The notes under the pieces: model-generated
Told to the model about the DNA's origin: nothing
What the model saw: the letters and a program-made list of their open reading frames with translations, nothing else
Database searches by the model: none
Made by a program: the position numbers and the translations under genes
DNA from: an uncultured Actinomycetes bacterium
GTDB taxonomy: Bacteria; Actinomycetota; Actinomycetes; Nanopelagicales; Nanopelagicaceae
Length of the DNA: 47,167 bases
Direction: 5' to 3'
Assembly: GCA_903842675.1 (NCBI GenBank)
Contig: CAIMMQ010000134.1
Coordinates: 1-47,167 of the forward strand
Part shown: positions 34,150 through 42,349 of the stretch, piece by piece
Layout: every line of letters starts with the position of its first letter
How positions within the stretch are numbered: the stretch's first letter is position 1

Positions 34150-34155
34150 ACGCTA
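34150..34155 (-). promoter_or_regulatory. Candidate -10 (TAGCGT), leaderless desulfurase-like gene
   Basis: TAGCGT ends 7 bases before the GTG at 34142. The same TAGCGTTCTT sequence precedes the exonuclease gene at 44.08 kb. Confidence 0.45.
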
Positions 34156-34188
34156 CCGCCTGTGGGTTAGGGAAGGGAAGTCGGCAAG

Positions 34189-34194
34189 TATTCT
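34189..34194 (+). promoter_or_regulatory. Candidate -10 (TATTCT), leaderless ctaC
   Basis: TATTCT ends 6 bases before ATG 34201. No Shine-Dalgarno sequence is present. Confidence 0.55.
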
Positions 34195-34200
34195 TGGCCA

Positions 34201-34227
34201 ATGCGATTAATGCGATTAGTGCGATTA
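34201..34227 (+). repeat. Three tandem 9-bp repeats at the ctaC start
   Basis: ATGCGATTA occurs twice, then GTGCGATTA. Each unit is in frame, encodes Met/Val-Arg-Leu and begins with a possible start codon. Confidence 0.85.
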
Positions 34228-34974
34228 ATACCCGTTCGGAAGGCTTTGGCCAAAGTATTAGTTGCTGGCTTTTCACTCGCCGCACTTACATCATGTGGAA
34301 CTTCAAATATCTCTGGCTTAGGTTTTGAAAAGAATCTGACAAGCGTCAATGACACCTCGTTGCCTCTTTGGCAATGGGCTTGGATCGCTGCTGGCGTCGT
34401 TGGAGTCTTCACATTCATTCTTATTATGTGGCCAGTATTTCGCCACCGGAGAAAGAATGATGAATTTCCGAAGCAGACTCAGTATCACATTCCAACGGAG
34501 ATTGCGTACACACTCATTCCATTTATCATCGTTGCGGTTCTCTTTTATTTCACTGCAAAAGATGAATCAAAAATTACCAAAGTCACGACGGTTGCAGCTG
34601 CCGCGCACAACGTAACGGTTAATGCCATCCAATGGTCGTGGCAATTTACTTATAACGACATTGGGGATAAGGCGACCGTAACTGGCACGCCGGCACAGCC
34701 ACCAACACTCGTCCTCCCACAAGGAGAGTCAGTCCGATTTAAGTTGACTGCCAGCGATGTCGTGCACGGATTTTGGATCCCAGCATTCATGATTCAAATG
34801 CAGAATTTGCCTGGCGTTGAGAACCACTTGCAATTTACCGCCAACAAAATTGGCGAATACCCAGGTCGTTGCAACATCCTCTGCGGTCGAAATCATTCAC
34901 AGATGTTATTTAAGGTCAAGGTAGTTTCCGCGGCCGACTATAAAACTTATCTATCCACTTTGAAGGCGGCATAA
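34201..34974 (+). CDS. ctaC: Cytochrome c oxidase subunit II
   Basis: This subunit carries the CuA centre that accepts electrons from the c-haems of QcrC in the bcc-aa3 supercomplex. The 257-residue precursor has a lipoprotein signal peptide ending LAALTSC, two membrane spans (about 55-75 and 95-115) and a cupredoxin domain. CuA ligands are visible: His in VVHGFWIP, and C-x3-C with His and Met in [14 protein letters not shown]. The start at 34201 is set by the -10. It is followed by ctaD after 1 base and forms the ctaC-ctaD-ctaF operon. Confidence 0.95.
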   Translation: MRLMRLVRLIPVRKALAKVLVAGFSLAALTSCGTSNISGLGFEKNLTSVNDTSLPLWQWAWIAAGVVGVFTFILIMWPVFRHRRKNDEFPKQTQYHIPTEIAYTLIPFIIVAVLFYFTAKDESKITKVTTVAAAAHNVTVNAIQWSWQFTYNDIGDKATVTGTPAQPPTLVLPQGESVRFKLTASDVVHGFWIPAFMIQMQNLPGVENHLQFTANKIGEYPGRCNILCGRNHSQMLFKVKVVSAADYKTYLSTLKAA

Positions 34975-34975
34975 C

Positions 34976-36643
34976 ATGACAACATATGCAGAGCGCACGA
35001 TTGCTCCAAGCGGTGCATCCTCAAATAGTTTTGCGGCCAAACCGAGCAAGGGTCGCCTCTTCGTTAAATGGATAACTTCAACTGATCATAAAACGATCGG
35101 TTACTTATATTTAATGACCTCTTTTGCTTGGTTCCTAGTTGCAGGTGTCTTAGCGCTTTTGCTTCGCGCCGAGCTCGCTCGTCCCGGACTTCAGTTTTTA
35201 AGTAATGAGCAGTACAACCAAATTTTCACAATGCACGGCACGATCATGTTGCTTATGTTCGCAACACCACTCTTTGTTGGTTTTGCTAACGTCATCATGC
35301 CGCTTCAGATTGGTGCGGCGGACGTTGCCTTCCCTCGCTTAAATATGTTGTCTTACTGGTTATATCTTTTCGGTGGCCTAATGGCATTTGGTGGATTCCT
35401 AAGTCCAGGTGGCGCAGCATCATTCGGTTGGACCGCATACGCACCGCTTGCAAATTCCCAGTACTCACCGGGAATTGGTGGCGATCTTTGGGTTATTGGT
35501 CTCGCTATCAGTGGTCTTGGAACAATTCTTGGTGGCGTTAACTTCATAACAACAATTTTCACAATGCGCGCACCTGGAATGACGATGTTCCGGATGTCGA
35601 TTTTTTCTTGGAACGTTCTCCTTACATCAATCTTGGTACTTCTAGCATTCCCACCACTTGCTGCAGCTTTACTTGGCCTCGAATCAGATCGTATTTTTGG
35701 TTCGCACATTTTTGATCCCGCAAATGGCGGTGCAATGCTTTGGCAAAATCTTTTCTGGTTCTTCGGGCATCCAGAGGTTTACATCTTGGCGCTACCATTT
35801 TTCGGTATCGCAACTGAAATTCTTCCAGTCTTTAGCCGTAAACCAATCTTTGGTTACAAGGGCTTAATTGCGGCGACCATCGCGATTTCAGCACTTTCGG
35901 TTTCAGTTTGGGCGCACCATATGTTTGCCAGCGGCCAAGTGCTATTGCCGTTCTTCTCTTTCATGACTTTCTTAATCGGAGTTCCAACTGGAGTTAAATT
36001 CTTTAACTGGATCGGAACTATCTGGGGCGGCAGTGTTACCTTCGAAACCCCAATGCTTTGGGTTATGGGATTCTTAGTAACATTCTTATTTGGCGGCTTG
36101 ACCGGAATTATTCTCGCCAGCCCACCGCTTGATTTTGCAGTTTCCGCCTCTTACTTTGTTGTTGCACATTTCCATTACGTACTCTTCGGGACTGTTGTAT
36201 TCGCTATGTTCGGTGGATTCTATTTCTGGTGGCCAAAGATGACCGGCCACAAGCTAAATGAGCGCCTAGGAAAGATTCACTTCTGGACCCTATTCTTTGG
36301 TTTCCACTTAACTTTCTTAATTCAGCATTGGCTTGGCATTAAGGGCATGCCTCGTAGATACGCTGATTATTTGGCAACAGATGGCTTTACCACCATGAAT
36401 ACAATTTCAACCATTGGCTCTGGTTTACTGGCGCTTTCGATGATCCCATTCTTTATTAATATTTGGATAACTAAAAATTCTCCAAAGATTGAAGTTGATG
36501 ACCCTTGGGGTTATGGCGCATCACTTGAATGGGCAACCTCTTGTCCACCACCACGCCACAACTTCACTTCAATGCCTCGCATCAGAAGTGAGCGCCCAGC
36601 ATTCGATCTGCATTACCCACACATTAAAACTGAGGGGCACTAA
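34976..36643 (+). CDS. ctaD: Cytochrome c oxidase subunit I (aa3 type)
   Basis: This catalytic haem-copper subunit reduces O2 to water and pumps protons. The 555-residue, 12-span protein has the low-spin haem His region ([11 protein letters not shown]), the CuB/cross-linked His-Tyr motif [11 protein letters not shown], the CuB pair WAHHMFASG and the haem ligands in [12 protein letters not shown]. It is a full-length A-type oxidase. AAGG precedes the ATG. Haem-assembly genes such as ctaB are outside the window. Confidence 0.97.
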   Translation: MTTYAERTIAPSGASSNSFAAKPSKGRLFVKWITSTDHKTIGYLYLMTSFAWFLVAGVLALLLRAELARPGLQFLSNEQYNQIFTMHGTIMLLMFATPLFVGFANVIMPLQIGAADVAFPRLNMLSYWLYLFGGLMAFGGFLSPGGAASFGWTAYAPLANSQYSPGIGGDLWVIGLAISGLGTILGGVNFITTIFTMRAPGMTMFRMSIFSWNVLLTSILVLLAFPPLAAALLGLESDRIFGSHIFDPANGGAMLWQNLFWFFGHPEVYILALPFFGIATEILPVFSRKPIFGYKGLIAATIAISALSVSVWAHHMFASGQVLLPFFSFMTFLIGVPTGVKFFNWIGTIWGGSVTFETPMLWVMGFLVTFLFGGLTGIILASPPLDFAVSASYFVVAHFHYVLFGTVVFAMFGGFYFWWPKMTGHKLNERLGKIHFWTLFFGFHLTFLIQHWLGIKGMPRRYADYLATDGFTTMNTISTIGSGLLALSMIPFFINIWITKNSPKIEVDDPWGYGASLEWATSCPPPRHNFTSMPRIRSERPAFDLHYPHIKTEGH

Positions 36644-36645
36644 CG

Positions 36646-37047
36646 ATGAAAGCTAGTTGGAAATTATTCGTCGGCCTTTCAATTTTTTATGCCATCCTCG
36701 CAGTAATTTATTGGCAGGTGGGCGGCGAAGCGGTAGGAATTACTGCAATAACGCTGAGTGCAGGTTTAGCTGGTCTTGTTGGTTTTTACATGTGGTTTAC
36801 TGCAAAACGAATCGGTGGTGTTTTACCGGAAGATAATGACCTCGGTGAGATCGCAGATTCTGCGGGGGAGTTAGGTTTTTATTCACCGCATTCATGGTGG
36901 CCACTACCAGTAGCACTTTCTGCATGCGCCATGGGACTTGGCTTATTAGTCGGCTGGTGGCTAACACTGATTGGCATTGGTTCACTACTCATAAGCGTTG
37001 TTGGTTTCGTTTTAGAGTACGAGAAACCGAGCACTGCTGCTCACTAG
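36646..37047 (+). CDS. ctaF: Cytochrome c oxidase subunit IV, actinobacterial
   Basis: This 133-residue protein has four membrane segments and the family's characteristic acidic loop (LPEDNDLGEIADSAGELGFYSPHSWWP) between the pairs, matching actinobacterial CtaF, an accessory subunit of the aa3 oxidase. It starts 2 bases after ctaD and ends the operon. It is convergent with the DUF2061 gene. Confidence 0.93.
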   Translation: MKASWKLFVGLSIFYAILAVIYWQVGGEAVGITAITLSAGLAGLVGFYMWFTAKRIGGVLPEDNDLGEIADSAGELGFYSPHSWWPLPVALSACAMGLGLLVGWWLTLIGIGSLLISVVGFVLEYEKPSTAAH

Positions 37048-37059
37048 TAGTGAAATTAG

Positions 37060-37251
37060 TTAATGGTGTTTGGCAAACTTGCGCCACAACTTTTCATGCG
37101 AGAAGAAGAGCGGCGTCTCCCAGAGAATTTCCGCCCCACCGATAGTTAGAGCTTTCGCAACACTCCCGGTAACAAGCAGAGCAACCAAAGTTGCCGCGGT
37201 AAAGCAGCAAAAGGTCCAAGTCATTGTTTTGAAATAGTGTTGGTTCTTCAT
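37060..37251 (-). CDS. DUF2061 family small membrane protein
   Basis: This 63-residue protein follows the DUF2061 pattern: a TW-containing first helix (KTMTWTFCCFTAATLVALLVTG), a short turn, a second helix starting ALTIGGAEILWETP, and the HEKLWRKF end. Function unknown. GAGGAGAG precedes the ATG. It lies downstream of the qcr operon and the acetyltransferase gene on the same strand, and convergent with ctaF. Confidence 0.78.
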   Translation of the reverse strand: MKNQHYFKTMTWTFCCFTAATLVALLVTGSVAKALTIGGAEILWETPLFFSHEKLWRKFAKHH

Positions 37252-37287
37252 ATTTCTCTCCTCTAGGCGTCTTCTGCGTCCCCGAAT

Positions 37288-37764
37288 TTAAGCTTGTGCG
37301 AGTTTAACAAGAGCCTCGCCGCTTACCCGCATAACAGTCCATTCATCCATCGGCACGGCGCCAAGGGATTTATAGAATTCAATTGAAGGATGATTCCAAT
37401 CTAGAACCCACCATTGGAATCGGTGGTAGCCGCGTTCAACGCAAAGTTTGGCCAAATAAACAAGAAGCGCTTTGCCGTAACCGTGTCCCCGTGATTCTGG
37501 AAGGACAAAGAGGTCTTCTAAATAGATTCCATGGCTGCCAGTCCAAGTTGAGTAATTAAGAAACCAGGTAACAAAACCGACGACTTTTCCAGTTTCATCT
37601 TCAACGAAATCACAAAATACTGCTGGATTTGGGCAGAAGAAAGTGGAATTGATCTGTTCTAAGGTTGCAACCGCTTGCGATGCTTCTTTTTCATAAACTG
37701 CCAGGGCATAAATCAGGTCAAGTATCAGTTGACCTTCATGGGGCAGTGCGGCACGAATTTTCAT
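37288..37764 (-). CDS. GNAT family N-acetyltransferase, spermidine/spermine (SSAT)-like
   Basis: This 158-residue acetyltransferase has the acetyl-CoA P-loop in LPESRGHGYGKALL. Features of the diamine/thialysine acetyltransferase subgroup are also present: YLEDLFV before it, and WWVLDWNHPSIEFYKSLGA then DEWTVMRVSGEAL after it. Relatives acetylate polyamines or related small amines; the substrate here is inferred. It starts 7 bases after the qcrB stop and appears to be the last gene of the ctaE-qcrCAB transcript, an odd companion for respiration genes. Confidence 0.87.
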   Translation of the reverse strand: MKIRAALPHEGQLILDLIYALAVYEKEASQAVATLEQINSTFFCPNPAVFCDFVEDETGKVVGFVTWFLNYSTWTGSHGIYLEDLFVLPESRGHGYGKALLVYLAKLCVERGYHRFQWWVLDWNHPSIEFYKSLGAVPMDEWTVMRVSGEALVKLAQA

Positions 37765-37771
37765 TCGCTAA

Positions 37772-39364
37772 TTAGTGGTGTCCACCATCAATGGCTTTGG
37801 CCTCTGTTTCTGACGGTGCACTTACTTGTTCAGCATTTGCCTTACTCATGCGAGAGCGAATCTTTCCCTTGATTCCTGCTGGGTTACGAACGCCACCAGC
37901 ATCGGTATCTGGGATAGCAAGGGGCTCTGGCTGTTCGTGCTGCGTGAGTATGAATTTTTGTGCTGGCGTAAGTTCTTGATGAATTTCAACAAATTCGCCA
38001 TGTGGCAACATGACCAAGCGGCCAGTCTCTTTGCCATGTAGAACAAGTTCGCGGTCAGCGCGTTGTAGCGATAGGCAGAGGCGCTTGGTAATGACAAAGA
38101 CGATAGGTGGAATAACAATCACACCAATTCGGGTAAACCACATAATCTGGTTGATAGTTAAATGGAAGTGCGTTGCGATGATGTCATTTCCGCCATTGAT
38201 CAAAATAATTAACATAAAGGCGAGTGACATAGCGCCAAGAGCGGTGCGATTTGGCACATTGCGAGGCCGATCAAGGAGATGATGTTCGGTCTTATCGCCG
38301 GTTATCCATGATTCAATAAATGGATAGAGCGCCATTCCGGTAAATAAAATTCCTGGGATTATTAGCCCTGGAATCAGAATATTCCAAGAGATGGTGTGCC
38401 CAAATGCATGCGTTTCAATCGGTGGTGCCATACGAACTAAACCATCGAGCCAACCCATATAAAAGTCTGGTTGCGATCCTGCCGAAATTTGGCCAGGCGT
38501 GTAAGGGCCGTAAAGCCAAATTGGGTTTATGGATGCAACTGCGCCAAGAAATGCTGTAACACCGAAAACGATAAAGAAGAAACCACCAGCTTTAGCCATG
38601 TAGACCGGCATCAATGGATAGCCAACAACGTTCTTTTCAGTACGCCCAGGTCCTGGGTATTGCGTGTGCTTCTGATACCAAACAAGCATTAAGTGAACTG
38701 TTATCAGTGCGAGAAATATTCCTGGAAGAAGTAGCACGTGAACGGTGTAAATGCGTGGAATAAATACATGTCCTGGGAAGGCGCCACCAAATGCAAAGAA
38801 GGCTAGGTAAGAACCCACAACTGGGATTGCTTGCAGAATTGCTTCGGCGATCCGGATTCCAGTACCTGAAAGTAAATCATCAGGTAGTGAATAGCCAAGG
38901 AAGCCTTCTACGATTCCAAGTGTTACAAGTCCAACGCCAATCAACCAGTTAAATTCACGTGGCTTGCGAAACGCACCGGTGAAAAATACGCGAAGCAAGT
39001 GGGCGATGATTCCCGCCATAAATATAAGCGCAGCCCAGTGGTGAATCTGGCGCATCAACAATCCGCCGCGCACATCGAATGAGATGTGGAGAGTGGAGGC
39101 GTATGAAGCCGACATCGTTAAATTCGAGAGTGGGGCATAACTTCCGTTGTAAACAACTTCACGTTGTGAAGGATCAAACCAGAATGTTAGGAAAGTTCCC
39201 GAGAGCAGCAAAATAATAAAAGAGTAAAGGCAAATTTCGCCAAGCATGAAAGACCAATGATCTGGGAAGACCTTGGTTAAGTTCTTCTTAAGCCATTTAG
39301 CGGCGCCAGTACGTTCATCAACGTAGTTCGCTACGCTGCCTGCGATCTTCTCGGATTTTTTCAT
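37772..39364 (-). CDS. qcrB: Cytochrome bc1 complex cytochrome b subunit
   Basis: This membrane subunit with two b haems holds the menaquinol oxidation and reduction sites. The 530-residue length includes the actinobacterial C-terminal extension (about 100 residues, ending SETEAKAIDGGHH). Haem-ligand helices are seen in LLMRQIHHWAALIFMAGIIAH and FIPRIYTVHVLLLPGIF. The Qo-site PEWY motif of mitochondria reads PDFYMGWLDG, as in other actinobacteria. The ATG overlaps the qcrA stop by 4 bases. Confidence 0.96.
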   Translation of the reverse strand: MKKSEKIAGSVANYVDERTGAAKWLKKNLTKVFPDHWSFMLGEICLYSFIILLLSGTFLTFWFDPSQREVVYNGSYAPLSNLTMSASYASTLHISFDVRGGLLMRQIHHWAALIFMAGIIAHLLRVFFTGAFRKPREFNWLIGVGLVTLGIVEGFLGYSLPDDLLSGTGIRIAEAILQAIPVVGSYLAFFAFGGAFPGHVFIPRIYTVHVLLLPGIFLALITVHLMLVWYQKHTQYPGPGRTEKNVVGYPLMPVYMAKAGGFFFIVFGVTAFLGAVASINPIWLYGPYTPGQISAGSQPDFYMGWLDGLVRMAPPIETHAFGHTISWNILIPGLIIPGILFTGMALYPFIESWITGDKTEHHLLDRPRNVPNRTALGAMSLAFMLIILINGGNDIIATHFHLTINQIMWFTRIGVIVIPPIVFVITKRLCLSLQRADRELVLHGKETGRLVMLPHGEFVEIHQELTPAQKFILTQHEQPEPLAIPDTDAGGVRNPAGIKGKIRSRMSKANAEQVSAPSETEAKAIDGGHH

Positions 39365-40353
39365 GATGAGCGCTCCCAGAAACTAGGTCCGATTGGTTCA
39401 GTAAATCCTTGTTGGGCAACGAGATAGCCCTGACTATCAACTGTTATCGCGAGTTGCGGAAGCGGGCGAGCAGCTGGGCCGAAAATAACTTTTGCAGCTC
39501 TCGTAACATCGAAGGTGGATTGATGGCATGGGCAGAGAAGGTGCTTTGTTTGTTGTTCATAGAGCGCAACCGCGCAGCCCATATGTGAACAGATCTTTGA
39601 AAATGCGATTATGCCTTCGTGTGTCCAAGAAAGGCGTTCGGAATCTAATTGGAAATCTTCCGGGCGAAGACGAATAAGTAGAACGGCATCGGTTCCAATA
39701 TTTTCTAGGGTGCGCTCGGTTCCAGTAGGAAGTTCTGGCAATACTTGAGCAACGGCGCCGACTTCAAGATCGTTAACATGGATTGGTCGGTTGCCAGGAT
39801 CTGTAACTAACCGGGTTCCTTTAGTCCAACTTGTTGTATTCAGTTGCTTGCGTGGAAGCGGGCCCAAATCGCGCAACATAACGAGTGGGGTTAGACCAAT
39901 TAGTCCAACAGCAAGTCCGAGTGAGCGTTTGATCAATGAGCGTCGGCCCAGTCCTGCCGTTCCGGCACGCTCTTTAACTGTTTGTACAAAATCTTCGCGG
40001 TCAACATCTTCAGAACGCATTTCATGGCGCATCGCGACAACTTCGGTATCTGGCATAAGTTGTTTAGCCCAATGGACCGCACCAAAGCCGATAAAGAGTA
40101 AAGACCCCGCGAGCCCGATGCCTAGGAAAAATTGGTGCGCATTTGTGTCACCCATAATAGGGAGAAAAATAAAGGTATTAGTCTTGATAAAAATATACGA
40201 GTAAATCGTTAACACAGTAAAAAATGCGGAAAGAACAAAGAGAATTGCTACTTGTTGCTCGGCACGTTTTTCAGCTTTCGGATCGGTATCAGTTTTGCGG
40301 TGAACATGTTCTGGCAATCCTGGATCAGAAAACTTTGAGATTTCGTTAGACAT
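39361..40353 (-). CDS. qcrA: Cytochrome bc1 complex Rieske iron-sulfur subunit
   Basis: This 330-residue Rieske protein has three N-terminal membrane segments (about 38-55, 75-95 and 148-165), typical of actinobacterial QcrA rather than the single anchor of mitochondria. The [2Fe-2S] ligands are in CSHMGC and CPCHQS. It receives electrons from menaquinol and passes them to QcrC. It starts 3 bases after the qcrC stop. Confidence 0.96.
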   Translation of the reverse strand: MSNEISKFSDPGLPEHVHRKTDTDPKAEKRAEQQVAILFVLSAFFTVLTIYSYIFIKTNTFIFLPIMGDTNAHQFFLGIGLAGSLLFIGFGAVHWAKQLMPDTEVVAMRHEMRSEDVDREDFVQTVKERAGTAGLGRRSLIKRSLGLAVGLIGLTPLVMLRDLGPLPRKQLNTTSWTKGTRLVTDPGNRPIHVNDLEVGAVAQVLPELPTGTERTLENIGTDAVLLIRLRPEDFQLDSERLSWTHEGIIAFSKICSHMGCAVALYEQQTKHLLCPCHQSTFDVTRAAKVIFGPAARPLPQLAITVDSQGYLVAQQGFTEPIGPSFWERSS

Positions 40354-40356
40354 TTC

Positions 40357-41178
40357 TTATCTCGCCTTCATCGCAAGCCATACGGCTATTCCAATAAGAA
40401 TTCCAAGACCTAGTGTCCAGACCAATAAGCCTTCAGTTACCGGGCCAACACGACCGAGTGAAGCGCCACCCAAATTCGGTTCGCTCTCTGCTGCTTTAAT
40501 CCACTTAATAATTGAAAGTTTTTCGGCTGGAGTAATTACTTTGTCACTAAAGACTGGCATCGATTGTGGGCCAGTGATCATGGCTTCGTAAATATGTTTC
40601 GGTTCAACACCCATAAGTGTTGGTGCATATTTACCTTGACTTAGCGCACCGCCTTGACCAGCAAAGTTATGGCACATTGCGCAGTTCGTGCGGAAAAGCT
40701 CGCCACCCTGTGCGGTATTTCCATCGCGTTCGAATGTTAATTGCGCATCATTTACTGCAGCAGGTCCCGGAGCAAGTGAGGCGACATATGCGGCAAGTGC
40801 GGCAGTTTGCTCGGCGTTATAAACCGGACGTTTTCTCATGGCTTGCTGGCTCATATCCGCCATTGGCATGCGACCAGTACCAACTTGAAAGTCCACTGCT
40901 GCGGCTCCTACGCCGACAAGTGCTGGCGCGATGTTGCCGCCTTCAGCATTTATGCCGTGGCATGAAGAACAACCTCTGGCAAAAATCTCTTTACCTTCTT
41001 GAACCAAAGTTGTTTGTTCTGCGCCAACCATGTGCGGCCCGCCAGTAAGAGCACTGGCCATAGAGAAGGTAGTTCCGAGTGAAATCAGTGCGACAACAAT
41101 AAGGGCCGGCGCTGCAAATCTATGTCGACGATAGCTCGCTACTTTTTTAAATCCGAAGTTCATCAGTTTTTGCTTCAC
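40357..41178 (-). CDS. qcrC: Di-haem cytochrome c subunit of the bc1 complex
   Basis: The 273-residue protein has an N-terminal signal/anchor, two class I cytochrome c domains with CSSCH (about residue 70) and CAMCH (about residue 167), and a C-terminal membrane helix. This di-haem subunit replaces both c1 and the mobile cytochrome c, wiring bc1 directly to aa3 oxidase. The start is taken as GTG 41178, 4 bases after the ctaE stop; an ATG five codons later (41163) is an alternative. Confidence 0.95.
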   Translation of the reverse strand: MKQKLMNFGFKKVASYRRHRFAAPALIVVALISLGTTFSMASALTGGPHMVGAEQTTLVQEGKEIFARGCSSCHGINAEGGNIAPALVGVGAAAVDFQVGTGRMPMADMSQQAMRKRPVYNAEQTAALAAYVASLAPGPAAVNDAQLTFERDGNTAQGGELFRTNCAMCHNFAGQGGALSQGKYAPTLMGVEPKHIYEAMITGPQSMPVFSDKVITPAEKLSIIKWIKAAESEPNLGGASLGRVGPVTEGLLVWTLGLGILIGIAVWLAMKAR

Positions 41179-41182
41179 CTAT

Positions 41183-41827
41183 CTATTTGATCAAGTAGAT
41201 CGCAGAGAAGAGCGCGATCCAAACAATGTCGACGAAGTGCCAGTAGTAGGAAACAACAATTGCGGTAGTGGCTTGGGTGTGACCAAATTGCCGAGCCTTG
41301 AAAACTCTGATCATCACAATTAAGAAAGCGATTAAGCCGCCCGTTACGTGAAGGCCGTGGAAGCCGGTGGTGATGTAGAAAACCGAACCATAGGGCCGAG
41401 AGGAGAGTGAGAGATGGTCTCGAACTAAATTCGCATATTCATAAACTTGGCCACCGATAAAGAAAGCGCCCATTAAGAAAGTTAACGCGAACCACTCACG
41501 CATGCCCCACTTACTGAACTTCCAAATTGATGCACTGCGACGCGCTTGAAAACGCTCGGCTGCGAAAACTCCGAACTGACAAGTTACTGAAGATAAAACA
41601 AGGACTGTTGTGTTTATTGCAGCGAAGCGAATATTTAGAAGTCCAGTTGATTCGAGCCAAACTTTTGGACCTTGCACGGCGCGAGTTGTGAAATACATTG
41701 CGAAGAGCGCCGCAAAGAACATGAGTTCACTTGATAGCCAAACAATTGTTCCAACAGCAACAATATTTGGTCGGTTTGCCCGGCCGGTTACGGCGGGGGC
41801 CAAGCGATCTTGCGCTGCAGAAGTCAT
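41183..41827 (-). CDS. ctaE: Cytochrome c oxidase subunit III
   Basis: This 214-residue integral membrane subunit has five spans, with the family blocks [18 protein letters not shown] near the N-terminus, [16 protein letters not shown] and the C-terminal [15 protein letters not shown]. It is the first gene of the ctaE-qcrC-qcrA-qcrB operon, the standard actinobacterial layout. No Shine-Dalgarno sequence; AATAAT ends 6 bases before the ATG. Confidence 0.96.
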   Translation of the reverse strand: MTSAAQDRLAPAVTGRANRPNIVAVGTIVWLSSELMFFAALFAMYFTTRAVQGPKVWLESTGLLNIRFAAINTTVLVLSSVTCQFGVFAAERFQARRSASIWKFSKWGMREWFALTFLMGAFFIGGQVYEYANLVRDHLSLSSRPYGSVFYITTGFHGLHVTGGLIAFLIVMIRVFKARQFGHTQATTAIVVSYYWHFVDIVWIALFSAIYLIK

Positions 41828-41833
41828 GGGTGG

Positions 41834-41839
41834 ATTATT
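41834..41839 (-). promoter_or_regulatory. Candidate -10 (AATAAT), leaderless ctaE
   Basis: AATAAT ends 6 bases before ATG 41827. The first base deviates from TAnnnT. Confidence 0.4.
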
Positions 41840-41930
41840 CCCGATTTCCAGCCAAAATCTGATTCTTTACCTCTTACGGGTGGCGCCCCTATGGTGAAAC
41901 TGATCACGCTCAAATTCGTCGGATTATCGC

Positions 41931-41936
41931 TAGACT
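41931..41936 (+). promoter_or_regulatory. Candidate -10 (TAGACT), leaderless receiver-like gene
   Basis: TAGACT ends 7 bases before ATG 41944. No Shine-Dalgarno sequence is seen. Confidence 0.5.
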
Positions 41937-41943
41937 TTGGGCC

Positions 41944-42345
41944 ATGGCTGCTTTAACAATCGTTGTGTATTCCGATGATTCATCGGTTAGAGGCACTGTC
42001 ATTACTGCCCTTGGTCGCAAAGTCTCTAAAGATCTGCCAGAACACGAGATTCGTGAATTTGCTACTGGCCCAGCCCTACGTTCATACGTAGATGGCAAAG
42101 GCAAAGTAGATCTATTTATTTTGGATGGCGAGGCTGTGCCCGAAGGCGGGCTTGGAATTGCGCGTCAGCTAAAAGATGAGGTTTTCAACTGCCCACCTGT
42201 ACTGGCTATAACTGGTCGCGTTTCCGACAATTGGTTGGCTTCTTGGTCTCGTGCTGATGCAGTAGTTATGCATCCGATCGATCCATTCACCATCGCAGAT
42301 AAAGTTGCGGCGCTACTCATTTCAAAATCTGTCGCTACCGCTTAA
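41944..42345 (+). CDS. Stand-alone response-regulator receiver-like protein
   Basis: This 133-residue CheY-like fold has an acidic pair in VVYSDDSSVR, a candidate phospho-acceptor Asp in LFILDGE and a Thr in LAITGR. The conserved Lys before Pro in the last active-site strand is replaced by His (VVMHPIDP), so it may be an atypical receiver. There is no output domain and no histidine kinase nearby. trpD starts 4 bases later, so the two are co-transcribed. Function unknown. Confidence 0.72.
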   Translation: MAALTIVVYSDDSSVRGTVITALGRKVSKDLPEHEIREFATGPALRSYVDGKGKVDLFILDGEAVPEGGLGIARQLKDEVFNCPPVLAITGRVSDNWLASWSRADAVVMHPIDPFTIADKVAALLISKSVATA

Positions 42346-42349
42346 TTCG

